64,000 nt of DNA. Origin: Aquila chrysaetos chrysaetos. Lineage: Eukaryota; Chordata; Aves; Accipitriformes; Accipitridae. The first letter of the stretch is position 1, and each line of letters opens with the position of its first letter. The stretch is from contig NC_044030.1 of assembly GCF_900496995.4 (NCBI RefSeq), forward strand, positions 16,738,851 through 16,802,850, read 5' to 3'. Positions 48,032-58,660 of this stretch are shown in pieces. Below the pieces are notes generated by a model. That model saw only the letters and a list, made by a program, of their open reading frames with translations. It had not been told where the DNA came from and ran no database searches. A program made the position numbers and the translations under genes.

Positions 48032-48456
48032 TGTCCTGGGTTCGGCTGGGATAGGGTTAGCTTTCACAAGAAGCTGGGAGGGGGCACAGCAAGGACAGCT
48101 GACCCAAACTAGCCAAGGAGATATTCCATACCATAGAACATCATGGTCAGTATATAAACTGGGGGAGCTGGCTGGAGGGTGGGGGGGGAGGAATCACGGC
48201 TCAGGAACAAGCTGAGCATTGGTTTCCGGCTGGTGAGCAATTGCATTATGCATCACTCACTTTATATAGTCTTTTATTATTATTGTTACTATTACTTCTT
48301 CTCTCCTTGTGTCATCCTATTAAACTGTCCTTATCTGAACCTATGAGGTTTTACCTTTTTCTTCTGATTCTCCTCCCCATCCCACCGTGGGGGGTGGGGA
48401 GGGATGAGCAAGTGGCAGCCTGGTGTTTAGTTGCCAGCTGGGGTTAAACCACAACA
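48032..48456 (+). repeat. 3' LTR of the plus-strand provirus
   Basis: 425-bp LTR beginning TGTCCTGGG and ending ACAACA, with TATATAAA (about 48,152) and ATTAAA (about 48,320) at the same relative positions as in the 5' LTR. The two LTRs differ by scattered substitutions and small indels, indicating an old insertion. Confidence 0.92.
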
Positions 48457-51400
48457 CTTGTATCCTCAGTAGTCTGCCAGCCAGCTTGGGGAGATCCAGT
48501 TTGGTATTCATAACAACTAATTTTCAAGATGAGCTACGAAGGAGAGTGGGCTGGAGGGAAAGAAAACTCCTAATGTTTTTTTTTTTTCTGAAAACTTTGT
48601 GGGCTTTACAAAAGCAAAACAAAACTAATTTAATACAAATTCTTTGCAGGTCAGCTTTTAAAAAATGTCTTCACCTCTTCCCTGTGTTCCTTACTTAAAG
48701 GCAGGACAGGCACAGCTGCCAGGTGAAAAATTCAGAAATGTTCACTAAACTCTCAGCTAGAAAAGCTCACTTTTCAATCAGCTGACAAGAAGTCTGAATG
48801 AAAATTTTAAAAAAGTAATTAGCCCTTGATGTCCATGGGCTCAGATAAATCAAAATTTCATATTCCAAGATTTCTGTGTGCTGAAATAATGTGCTAAACT
48901 GCACTGCCTCCAAGCCCCCAACCCTGTTCAGAATAATTCACATCCTTGAGAATATGAGTTGCCTGTAATCAGGAAATCTTTCTCCTTTGTTCCCTGTGGA
49001 GACATTAAATACATAGCTATAGAGATACAGCAGTCAATAAGGATAATTTACTACAAGATTAAATTGAACCTGTGATTCCCAGCATGTCTTTATATGCACC
49101 TAAACTGTACTGAGAATGTCAGTAGCTTTTAGCAGCTAAACTTCACCACCACAGTCTTGATCAAAATAGAAAAAACTAGCACAATGTGACTGATTATCCA
49201 ACTCGATGTGATAGATGCATTACAGCTTAAGCAGAAGAGTTGTCATTAACAATATAAATCTATGTATATACACTTGAGGACTGGATTAAATGTTTAATTG
49301 AAGATATACTCATTGTGAATTTTATGTAATTCAGTAACATAATCACTGATTGTGGAAGATGCCTGACATCTACCTGACACGTTAAGCACTGCTTAGCTCT
49401 CAGACGGCACATTACCTGACCCACCCCCTTCTTCAGACACTTGGAAGATGACAGTTCCTGGCAACTGCAGAATCACAAAGCCCATGAACAGGGTGCACAG
49501 TAGCTTTTACCACTTGACTTCATATTTTGAAAACATGTCTCAAATACACCAGCCTTTCTTCTGCTGTCCTACAGGCCTATGAGCACAATCCTTACATGTG
49601 TAAGGGAGCCAGAGTGATCTGCTCAGCACTGTGCAGTTAGGTGATGGGGACATGAGAATTATTACTTAGATTCCAAGTTGTTTTGCTACACAGATGCCAC
49701 AAAAGCAAGATGGGGCTGTGATAGACTTTATGAACTGGAGAATGTGTCCTAGATTCTGTATTCATGTCTTTGTAGCTAAACCTTTGGACATGAGGACATC
49801 TAAAATGGAAAAAAAAAAAAAAAAAAATCAAAAACCTGGATCTAGACAGCACATTTTCTGATCCTGTAGTTTATCAGCATTTCCATAGTACAAACCACAG
49901 GACCAAACCATTGGGCCATCTATGGATTGGGAAACTCCTTCTGGTGGAACAAAACTAAATCCCAAATAACAAGATCAGGGATAGCTTACAGACAAGACAG
50001 TCCACTAGCATCTGCTTGTGTTTTGGTAGCTTACAGCTCTCTGACATAAGTCATTGATTTATTTTCTAGTTTGAGTGCTTCTTCTACCACTGATTCAGCT
50101 ACTCTGGGAGAATATTTTGTTGAAGAGACCCAAGGAAGCAAATGGCATATCCAACATGGTAACCAAACATAGAAGCAAGTTTCAAGGTCTCTCTCACTGA
50201 ATCTGTAATGCTTACAGCTTCAATAAGAAAAACTGTGCACACAGAATGCTCATTGCAAGCACAGCCAAGTAAATAGCCATAAAATTTCCAGAAGTGTGTC
50301 TGTGCAGAGTTTTGTAGTGCTTGTGTCCACATTGTTTGAAAGAGTACATAAAGGACTAGGTAAAAAAGAGAAAATCCACTTCCAAAATAGTGTCAATACT
50401 ATTAAAAAGAGACACAACTAAATTTGAATTAGCACTTATACTTCCACTTGAAAGAAATCCAAAATCTGTTCTGATTTATTTGCATATTTATTTTTATGCC
50501 AACAAGGAATGTTAGGTCGCCAGTGCTGTCTATCCTCCTCCTTCCCAAAGAAAGAGACCCAGCTGAAGGAAGAACAGAACCTCCTACTCCAAACCTGGAA
50601 GAAAATGTATCTGTTACAAACTTGCCAATAACTTTTTTTCCTGCCCAGTGATAACTAGCCTAATTTCTTCCCAGACCAAGCAGAAGAAATCAAGGAAGAA
50701 ACAGACTTTTTCACAAAGCCAGATTCTCCCCTGCTAAGGTTAAGTGTCCCTGATATAGGCAATTAGGATTTGAGGGGAGCACTGAATGGTCACCTTTCGC
50801 TTACAGGTAAGCAGACCGCCAGAGCTGGCACATCATTACTGTGAGGTGCAGCTGGTCAGAGAACTGGCCTGTGAACAGCTGATAGTTTTGGAGATTGGAA
50901 GCCCACTGCTCTTGCTGTCATGTTATCACCCAGCTTGAGGATTTTTAAAACTTTCTGCCTGGTTTTTTTTGTATGATTTTTTTTTGTTTTCAAACCCTTA
51001 TCACTGTATCTCCAAACATCCCTGTTATCCTACGATACTCCGTTCTTCTTGGCAGACATCCCTCCTGATTTTCTATAGGAGTCAATGATGTCTATTCTCC
51101 CCAGCAAAAGCAGTAACATAACTGACGATGGGGATTTTTACCAACATCTGCACTTACTTTATCAGAACATGATACATTAAGATTATTCTGCAGAAAAAAT
51201 CTATTGACAGGTTTTTCAAAATCCAAAGCTCTTTAACCTGTACTAAATTACATTTCATTGTTGCACTGAGTTGTTTGCTCTAATTGTAAAACAATGTTTT
51301 GGAAGAACTTCAATTTCTGTGGAGTCAAATCAGTGAAAACTGAGAAAATCTGCTGTGAGTAAGATTTTCCTTTGTGGTAAGCTGCTTTTGAGTAATATTG

Positions 51401-53250
51401 AGCTGATTACACAGTACGCATACTAACAACTATCTTCCTGAATCTCTTGACATTTCTCTTTTTTCCTTTTGACTGTAGAAATCAGTATCATTGCAGTTCT
51501 TGCAAGGTCTACCTGCTTACCAGACAATTTGTATTTATTTGGCATTTTGTCAATGTCTATATGCATATTTAGTATGCCTGCAGCACACATTTGTAATACA
51601 GTTATGAAAGGTGTAATGCCTCCCTAACTGATTGTTTTAAGGTCATGATTACACAACTTATCCTTGCACAATTAACTTTGAAATGGGAAAAAGTTACTTC
51701 CAACTGTGTAACAGCTTCTTTAAGGCTACCTTCAGCTGAACAGTGAAACTCTCCTTCAGCCAGCAACTGCATATTCAGAGCAAAAGGGAAACACTGTCTG
51801 AGACTCCTGCTCCAAAGCAAGCAGTTTTCAACTGAATTATCTTATTTTCTCTCATGGATGGGGTTTCAGTTCTTGCTCAGGAGAACAAGCATTTATGAAT
51901 TTGCAAAGGCAGTCTTTTTGAAGGCAGCCTTCTTTTCCCTAATAGCACAGTGTGGGTTTTTCTGAACTGCAGGAAAAGTCAGGAAGGACTCCTTATTTTG
52001 TCATTCATGTATGTTTGACTGTTACTTCTTGAGGTTTCTAAGAAATGCCAGCCTCTTCTGGCACGGAGGGGCAGCTGTGAAAGCAGCATGAAGGAATGTT
52101 TTGGGGTTTGATTACCTTATTTACCACATAGCCTTGGAGTAACAAGTGAGTTAAACAAATGAGTAGAAAGCCTATCTTTCTTTACACATGTTTTTTTTTT
52201 TGTTGTTAAAGTAACAGGCCCTGCTTAAAACTTCCACACAATTCCAGTAGATGTGGACTTATTTTGTTTACCTTATGGACGTATCATTGCCACCGAAGCC
52301 CTGTCAGAACCCTTTTTTTATCACTAGTGTATGGTTGTCCTGTACCTGAGAATCAGGATCAGTGTACTATCTCTACTGAACTGATTCTGCAATATTGCTT
52401 TATACTCCAGCTGTTGTCAAAATCAGCTTGCAGTCTTTTTAAGGTTGAAGTGTAGCTTTCACTATTTGGGTGTTTCCACTGTACAGTGGTCTACATACCA
52501 GGGTATATAGATTTAACTCTTCCTCTTGTTTCCTTCTTTTTTTTTTTTTTTGCTACAGAGGTCTGAAGCATCTTTATTTTCTCATTTTTATGGCACACAG
52601 TGCTTGAATAGCAAATTCATTAATAAAGAAATAGGAAAGAAAAAAAGAAATAAAAAAAAAAGAAAACCAGAACACTAGGAAATCACCAGATTGTGTATAA
52701 ATGCTCATTTATTTAACCAGAAGCAATTATTTATATCAAGAAGCTCTTTATCATGAGTGGATCTCTGCTCATTTCTACATATCTGAGCATAGAAATAGTA
52801 GCCAGTGCAAGTGAAGAAGCAGAAGTTGGCAATAGGCTGATTTGATTATAGGAACAGGCCAAGCATTGTAAATAGAACCACAAACTTAACCTTTACATAG
52901 ACAGTCTTCACTGGCCACGCCAGCTGGCATTCTTTTGTTTGCTGCTGGTGGAAATCACCTGCACCACTTGGTACTGAAAACAGAGCGCTTTCCTGGTAGC
53001 ATAGCTGTGCCTTTCTAAAGTATTAGGCCAAGAAAATAATTTCATTGTTTTGACATTTGACATCGTTTTAGATAAAGATGCAGGCGAGCACGTGGGCAGC
53101 ATGATTGGCAACAGCCTAAAAAGTGGGGAACGGCGACACGGGGTAGAATTGGGATTGCAGACTTCCCAAGAGAATGAGCTTAGAGGTCCCATGCATCTGG
53201 CAAAGGTCGCGTCCGTGCGCTAAGGTGAGGAAATAGGTCACTTTCGTGAC
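48457..53250. other. Intergenic DNA, no supported gene
   Basis: AT-rich, no recognised gene, RNA or transposon. It contains a 19-A run (49,809-49,827) and a 15-T run (52,537-52,551). GC content begins to rise at about 53,080, ahead of the CDKN2B island. Confidence 0.55.
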
Positions 53251-54151
53251 ACGTTACGGTGAAGGAAGCAAGGGCAGTTACAAGCCTCAAGAAGCAGCGC
53301 CGTGAAACGTGCCTGAACGAAGAAGTGAGGAGCTCTCCCTTCCCCTCAGTCTCCGGCAGGTTTTTCCCCCGGGGAGCAGCGGGTGACAAGAGGCGCCGGT
53401 CAACACGCCCGCGGCGGAGGGTGACCCGGCCCGGCGGGCGGGGCGGGGCGGGGCGGCGCGGGGCGGCGCGGGGCGGCGCGGCGCCCGGGGAAGGGGGGGG
53501 GGGGGAGCTGTCCGTGGTGCTGCCACCGCCCCGCGCCCCCCGCGCCCCGCCCAGCCCCGCCCCGCCCCGCCCCGCCCCGCGGCATCCCGCCCTCAGCCGC
53601 CGCTCACTCCGGGGCTGGCTCTCCGCCGGGCGTGTGCGCGGAGCCGCGCAAACACCTTGCCGTGCCGAAGGAGCGCTTGCCCGTCCTCCGGGGCCTTTGT
53701 TTGGAGGAAGGGTTCAAAGTCTCGACCTGCCGAATTTTTTTCATTAAAAAAAAAAAAAAAGAAAAACCAGCCCGTTCAGGCGGAGGGTGGAGGCGTCGCA
53801 GCCGCGGCTCGTACCTCCGCGCAGGCTTTCTGCGCCGCTGCGCCCACTCTCTGCTACTAAGCGGCCGTGCCGACGCAAAAAGCTGGGAAGAGCTGTCGGT
53901 TCACCCGAGGAGAAGGGGGAAGAAGGGCGGCCACCTCCGCCTTCTGCGCCTCGGCTACCTATGGGTGTCCGGATTGTGCGGGGAGGCAGCGCCAGGGCGA
54001 GCGCGCCTGCCGGGACGGTGGCGGAGCCCCGTTGACACTCGGCCCGCAGTCCTCGGCCCGCTCTCGTCCTTAAATCCCGCTCTCGTTAAACAAAAGCCTT
54101 TTGCTCCCTTTCCTCCTGCTCTTCCCGCGGGCCCCTTCTCCTCTCGGGGGC

Positions 54152-54168
54152 GGGGGGGGGGGGGGGGG
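54152..54168. repeat. Poly-G tract (17)
   Basis: Uninterrupted 17-G run in the CDKN2B 5' region, flanked by further G-rich sequence; a strong quadruplex candidate and hard to sequence. Confidence 0.9.
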
Positions 54169-54494
54169 ATGGGGAGGAGAGACCGCCTCGCCGCCGGACG
54201 CCCTCCCGGGAGGCCGGCCCCCCCCCGGCCCTCAGAGGGCAGCGCAAGGCGCCCCGCCCCGTCGGAGCAAGGCCGGGGACCGGCCGCGGCCGCTGTGCTC
54301 CACCGCGGTGACGGTGACACGGGCGCAGGGGCGAGGCGGGGCCCGCGGGACCGGGCCGGGGCGGGCCGGGGCGGAGCGGAGCGGAGAAGAGCGGAGCGGC
54401 AGCAGCTGTGCGGCGAAAAACAGCGGCGGGAGGCTCCGTCGCGTCCTTGCAGGTGGAAGCGGTCCCCGCGACGGCACCGGACAGGAAATCCCGG

Positions 54495-54566
54495 GCCAAG
54501 GCCGAGGCCGGGGACGGAGCCAGAGCCAGGGCTAGGGCTAAGGCTAGGGCTAGGGCCGGGGCGGAG
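54495..54566 (+). repeat. Hexanucleotide array upstream of CDKN2B
   Basis: Twelve consecutive 6-bp units of GCCNNG/GCTAGG type (72 bp). The central units read GCTAGG, GCTAAG, GCTAGG, GCTAGG. It ends about 205 bp before the CDKN2B start codon, in the probable 5' UTR or core promoter. Confidence 0.85.
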
Positions 54567-54771
54567 CCGAGCCGCGCTGCGCTGCGCTGCCCCGTGTGCC
54601 CAGAGCGGCCAGCGGCGCGGAGCGGCGGGGCCGAGCGCTCCCATGGGCAGGGCGCCCCTCGCGGGCCGCCGTCGTCGCCAGCCCCGGGCAGCGTGGGGAG
54701 ACCAAGGAGAGGCTGCAGTTCTCTGCGACCCCCGACCGGCAGCGCGCGTGAGACCGAGGCGAGCCCGGAGC

Positions 54772-54912
54772 ATGGCTCGGCGGACGAGCAGCACGGTCGC
54801 GGACGAGCTGGCCAACGCCGCCGCTCGCGGCGACCTGCAGCGCCTGAAGGAGCTGCTGGACGGCGCGGCGGACCCCAACGGCGTCAATTCCTACGGCCGG
54901 ACCCCCATCCAG
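54772..54912 (+). CDS. CDKN2B: CDKN2B (p15INK4b) exon 1
   Basis: Cyclin-dependent kinase 4/6 inhibitor of the INK4 family. It binds CDK4 and CDK6, blocks cyclin D activation, keeps RB unphosphorylated and arrests cells in G1. The exon encodes 47 codons exactly (phase 0), from an ATG in a GAGCATGG context to a canonical donor CAG|GTAGGG. Ankyrin repeat 1 lies at about residues 10-38 (DELANAAARGDLQRLKELL, then DGAADPNGVN). GRTPIQ (residues 42-47) starts the kinase-contacting second repeat. It is called CDKN2B rather than CDKN2A because it lies upstream of ARF exon 1-beta and has its own exon 2. The frame is also open upstream with no stop to 53,632, but this ATG matches the family's N-terminus. 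Confidence 0.95.
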
Positions 54913-56483
54913 GTAGGGAGGCCCGGGGAGGGGGCTGGGGGTGCGGGTGATGGGGGTGATGGGGCTAGTGGGGGTGCGGGCGGCGGGGCGGGGGCAGCGG
55001 TCCCTCCGTGCCCGAGGAGCGGCGGCGGCAGCCCCGGGGCATCCTCCGGGAGCCGGCCGCCCCCCGACGGCTGCGCTCGGCTGCCGCGGCAGCGGCCCGG
55101 GGCGGCGGTTCTTCTCGCCTTGCTGGAAAGGCGAAAGTCTGTGACGGCCGCAAGAGAGAGGTTTTAGTCTTAGCAACCCCTGACTTAAACCAGCTGAAAT
55201 AGGGTGACTCAAAACCGAGAGCTTTAATGCTCATCTCGCAATAAACGTGCAATAAAAAGTAACGAGTCACCTTTTCAGAAAGAATTACCCTTTCATCATA
55301 CCTCGTCTTCTGATTTATACACCTATTAGTATTTTTCCTCACCTCTCCCGTGAAAAAAGTGTATTCACTGACTCTCACGATATATTGACTGGCCGTTACG
55401 AGCAGAAACATCTGGGTGCAATAGCCTTGCCCAGCAGACCCTGCAGGTAGAAAGCTAGCAGTCCCTGGGGGGGGTCAGTCTGCCTACATTTTACAGTCGC
55501 GTGAACGTGTAGATAGATGTAATGCCCGGAGGAGTAGTAGGTACTAGATTTATAAAGCCGTGTCGATTTCCGAGGTAGTTCTAGCCAGCTTCTTCTTAAA
55601 TTTTCAAAATAAAACGAAACGGGAATAATCTGAGAAGTTATATTTAAGTTTTACGGCCAGTGCTTGCGAAACTCTATCCTACAAAATGTCGGTGCAGCAT
55701 TTCTCTCGAAACAACGTATCCGATGCCGTCCCCCGGCGTGTTTTTTTCTGCACCTTTGCGCAGCAGGGATTTAGCCCGTGCGCTGAACGCCCCGCCGGGT
55801 GCGCGGGGGGAGAAAGGCAGCTTAGAAAACGGTGAGCCCGAGCCGGGGGGCTCCCGGGAGTTTTGGTGCTGCACTGGGCGGGCGGGGGGGCAGGTTAAAG
55901 GTGCGGTTTGAGTCTCCCCTGAGGGCGAGGGAAGCGCGGGCTCCGCGCTGCAGGGAGGGCAGCTTCCCTGCACACGCGTGTCCCCTTGCCAAGGACCTCC
56001 TGGAAAAGCTTCCCGGGTGAGAGCGGGACGGCGGCAGCCCCCGGGAGCGGCCCCACTGGCACGGTTCCGCTGTGGCCCTTGCAAAGCGGCTCGGGACTAG
56101 CCCTCGGTTCCTGCAGGGGTGCGCCGGGAAAAGGGCGAGCCCACTCCCCCGGTCCCTCCACCCTGCCCGTCCCTCCGCCCTCCGCCCCGACCCCCCCCCC
56201 CGCCGGCTCCTTTCGCGGAGCAGCCCCGGGTGGAGGCCCGCACGCCCCGGCCCCAACGGGTCTTCCGCGCCGCTCTGCCCCACCTGGAGGGTTTCCCTCG
56301 GCCGCCCAACGCTCCCGCCGCGTCCGTGCATCCCGCCGTCCGCAGCGACTCCGGAGCCGATCTCTAGGCCTCACCCGCGGATTCTCCGCTCCTTTCCGCG
56401 GGCGATCCCCGCTCCTGCGGGGCTGAACGAGGGTGCCTGAGCGGGGCAGGCGCCGCCGCCGCTGACGCTGTCTCTCCCCGCAG
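54913..56483 (+). other. CDKN2B: CDKN2B intron 1
   Basis: 1,571-bp GT-AG intron: donor CAG|GTAGGG, acceptor TCTCTCCCCGCAG|GTG, with a branch-point-like CTGAC at about 56,462. The first 240 bp and last 750 bp are CpG-rich and the middle is AT-richer. Frames within it are compositional artefacts. Confidence 0.9.
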
Positions 56484-56960
56484 GTGATGATGCTGGGCAG
56501 CCCGCGGGTGGCCGAGCTGCTGCTGCAGCGCGGAGCCGACCCCAACCGCCCCGACCCGCGCACCGGATCCCTCCCGGCCCACGACGCGGCCCGCGCTGGC
56601 TTCCTGGAGACGCTGGCGGCGCTGCACCGCGCCGGGGCGCGCCTCGACCTGCCCGACGGCCGCGGCCGCCTCCCCCTCGACGTGGCGGCGGGGGGGGCCG
56701 CACGGACCGGTGGGCCGCTACCTGCGCCACCCGCCGCCCCGCACCTAGCCCCCCCCGTCCTGCGCGATGCCATCCTCTAATTTATTGCCCGCGCCCGCCT
56801 CGGGAGACGCGAAGTCGAGCAGCCCTCACGCGCCGTAAATACCACCACCACCGCCCCCACCATCACCACCACCCCCCACCCCCCACCCCGAGTCGCGTTT
56901 CCCCGCTCGGATGCTCGAAGGGCCCGCGGGATATGTATCGTTTCTGGTCTACTCTTTGCA
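55700..56960. promoter_or_regulatory. CpG island over CDKN2B exon 2
   Basis: Second CpG-dense interval, covering late intron 1, exon 2 and the early 3' UTR. Intragenic islands at INK4 exon 2 are common in vertebrates and usually reflect GC-rich coding sequence rather than a promoter. Confidence 0.65.
56484..56780 (+). CDS. CDKN2B: CDKN2B (p15INK4b) exon 2, C-terminus frameshifted
   Basis: Continues in phase from exon 1: [15 protein letters not shown] (residues 48-62), [25 protein letters not shown] (residues 78-91; the HDAA block is a family hallmark) and [14 protein letters not shown] (residues 103-116), covering repeats 2, 3 and most of 4. After residue 116 an eight-G run (56,690-56,697) puts the frame out of register. 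As read, it ends at TAA 56,778-56,780 with an Ala/Pro-rich tail, giving 145 residues. In the neighbouring frame the expected INK4 end with GRYLR (compare GYLR in human p15) runs to TAG 56,746-56,748, for 134 residues, close to the human 138. One surplus G explains it. Sequencing error in the homopolymer is the first explanation; a true allele is possible. Confidence 0.93.
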   Translation: MMMLGSPRVAELLLQRGADPNRPDPRTGSLPAHDAARAGFLETLAALHRAGARLDLPDGRGRLPLDVAAGGAARTGGPLPAPPAAPHLAPPVLRDAIL

Positions 56961-57120
56961 CGCGCCTGCATGCTACCCTGCACTCGAAACCCCACGCCCC
57001 TGCATGCTCTCCCCTTTTCACGCGAGAGCACAAAAGCTGTGAAGTGAAATATATATGAAGGACACCCCCCTCACAGAAATGGCACAATAAATCCCTCGTA
57101 TTTTGACAGGACGGCGTCTG
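56781..57120 (+). other. CDKN2B: CDKN2B 3' UTR candidate
   Basis: Follows exon 2 without a splice signal. It contains a CCA-rich repeat (about 56,840-56,890) and a polyadenylation signal AATAAA at 57,086-57,091, giving a 3' UTR of about 0.3 kb. Later signals could also be used. Confidence 0.55.
57086..57091 (+). terminator. CDKN2B: Candidate polyadenylation signal of CDKN2B
   Basis: AATAAA, the first canonical signal after the exon 2 stop, followed within 40 bp by a T/G-containing stretch (TTTTGACAGG, then GGGCTTTCTGTT). Confidence 0.55.
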
Positions 57121-57599
57121 GGCTTTCTGTTCACCCTCCTCCCCGGGGCTCTCCACTCGCACTTCCCAGCCCCCCGTCTGAAGGGAGCGGCAAAGGCTCC
57201 GGGCTCTCCCGGGCCCGAGCCGACTGCTCCCCGTTTGATTTCAGACTCAGATTAAGTGGGACTCAAGGGGAGCCGAAGCCAGTCTCTGCCTCTCCCTGGC
57301 AAAACCGGCCGGGACAGCGGGGAACTGAGGCTTCCTGGTGCGATTGCGGCTTTGGCAAATGCCTTCTTACAACCACGTAAGATGCTGTGCAAGTCTGTGC
57401 ATGGGCCCGTGGCACATCCGTGGCTCTTCTCATGACGGTTGTAAACATGGGACCTGGAGGGAGCAGATAAAGAGCGATTTGTGTCTCTGCAAGCCCGATA
57501 CCGCCCTCGCTTGAAGTAATAGATGTTTTACCAACTTGCAGGTGACCTTCCCAGAGTTACTGTACGTTTAACAGTATTTTGAAGACATCATGACGACGG

Positions 57600-58180
57600 T
57601 TGCAAATGGAAGGCGGCGCGGAACTAAAAACCAAAAATCGTGCGTCCTAGCTCGGCCCCAGGGCTTCCCAAGCTGCTCGAAGGTGGCACGTTTGGTAAAG
57701 AAACAAACGAGCCGTTGCAACAACAAGCGGTTGTAACGGCTGTGCTGCTAGCAGGAGGACGAGCCGGGGCGAGGGGCAGGTTCACGATCGGAGAGCTGCT
57801 CCACGTTTCCCTGACAGCCTCGGCGCGGGTAAGCAAGCCGGGCGTGAGCATCCCGCAGGAAAGCCACGGCGGCAGCCCGGCCTTCGCCGCGGGGAAGCGG
57901 ACGGCCGGGGAAACCTGCTCGCCGCCGCTGCCGGTCCCCGACCCCCGGCGCTGGGCAGCGGGAAGAAGGGGTCGGGCAGCGGCGGGTAGGGCGGTGAGGC
58001 AGGCGGCGAGGACGGGGCTCCTGCCGCACGAGTGGGAGAACCTGCCTCCCCCCCGGGCCCCACGCGGGGCCGTGCTCGGACGGGGAAGGAGAAGAGAGGC
58101 GGGGCAGCGGGAGAGGTCTGGTCCCGTTGCCCCGTGCAAACCCTGGGCGCTTGGCAGAGCCGCCTGCGGAGAATTAAAGG
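57600..58180. promoter_or_regulatory. Orphan CpG island between CDKN2B and ARF exon 1-beta
   Basis: About 580 bp of CpG-rich DNA that does not overlap a recognised exon. It ends abruptly at an AT-rich block. It could be a promoter for a further or antisense transcript, or an enhancer. No product is proposed; the open frames across it resemble no known protein. Confidence 0.45.
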
Positions 58181-58239
58181 GGAAGAAGATTTCTTTTCAT
58201 TCTGCGTCCCTACAGAGTGTCCAACCCCCAGATATTTCA

Positions 58240-58660
58240 CACATACACATTAAAAAATATTATATAAGTACTTTTATATAACGTATTAGAACATGTTATT
58301 TATTACAACATAATTTCATACGATGCGTGCGTTATAATTACTTTGTATCGGCTGGCACGCTATAAATATGTAGTTTTGCCATTTATGTACGTCATAGATC
58401 GAGGTAATATCTATATACGTAACATGCATATATATATAAAAAATATTATATTATGTATCAAGCCTATGTATTTGCTTATCAATTATTTGTATAAGTAATC
58501 CTCTTGTGTTTAATTATAACTATATTACATGCAAATAAATATGTACAAAAAATTCGCATTATATTTAGTCTATATTCATGCTTGGTTATTGTAAGGGTGC
58601 CTAGAATATGTATTTTATACATATGTTTAAATAAAAAGATATAAAATTACAATATGCGGC
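58240..58660. other. AT-rich block
   Basis: About 420 bp of very AT-rich sequence with many TATA, ATAT and TAATTA words, lying directly against a CpG island. Candidates are a matrix-attachment-like or DNA-unwinding element, or an old AT-rich repeat. Nothing more specific can be read from it. Confidence 0.6.

Larger units (their letters stand above)
41348..48456 (+). mobile_element. Endogenous retrovirus, plus strand, defective
   Basis: Full-length provirus of about 7.1 kb with paired LTRs (41,348-41,771 and 48,032-48,456), primer binding site, gag, protease, RT, RNase H and integrase, and no recognisable env. Flanks are CTCAT and CTTGT, which match at three of five positions, so a decayed 5-bp duplication is possible but unproven. 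Coding parts contain stops and shifts throughout. A solo LTR of another subfamily is inserted in reverse orientation within the integrase (46,694-47,279). The insertion order is therefore clear: this provirus came first and the solo LTR later. Confidence 0.92.
53300..55150. promoter_or_regulatory. CDKN2B: CpG island and promoter of CDKN2B
   Basis: Very GC- and CpG-dense interval that encloses exon 1. It holds a cluster of GC boxes (tandem GGGGCGG at 53,441-53,482, and the complementary CCCCGCC series at 53,556-53,580), typical Sp1-family sites. No TATA box is obvious, which fits a CpG-island promoter. In mammals CDKN2B is induced by TGF-beta through Smad and Sp1 sites near the promoter; that this applies here is inference. 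The transcription start cannot be fixed from sequence alone. Confidence 0.8.

Noticed and set aside
41343-48461. Target-site duplication for the plus-strand provirus
   Set aside because: The flanks CTCAT and CTTGT agree at only three of five bases, too weak to claim although the insertion is old.
54525-54566. Telomere-like interstitial repeat
   Set aside because: The unit is GCTAGG/GCCAGG, not TTAGGG, and belongs to a longer imperfect hexamer array.
53955-54887. 310-codon minus-strand open frame across CDKN2B exon 1
   Set aside because: Antisense shadow of GC-rich sequence with no recognisable domain.
53632-55167. 511-codon plus-strand open frame through the CDKN2B promoter and exon 1
   Set aside because: Only the exon 1 part resembles a protein family. 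The rest is Arg/Pro/Gly/Ala-rich, runs past a canonical splice donor and is explained by CpG-rich composition.
55895-56773. 292-codon minus-strand open frame over CDKN2B exon 2
   Set aside because: Antisense to a known exon, low complexity, no homology recognised.
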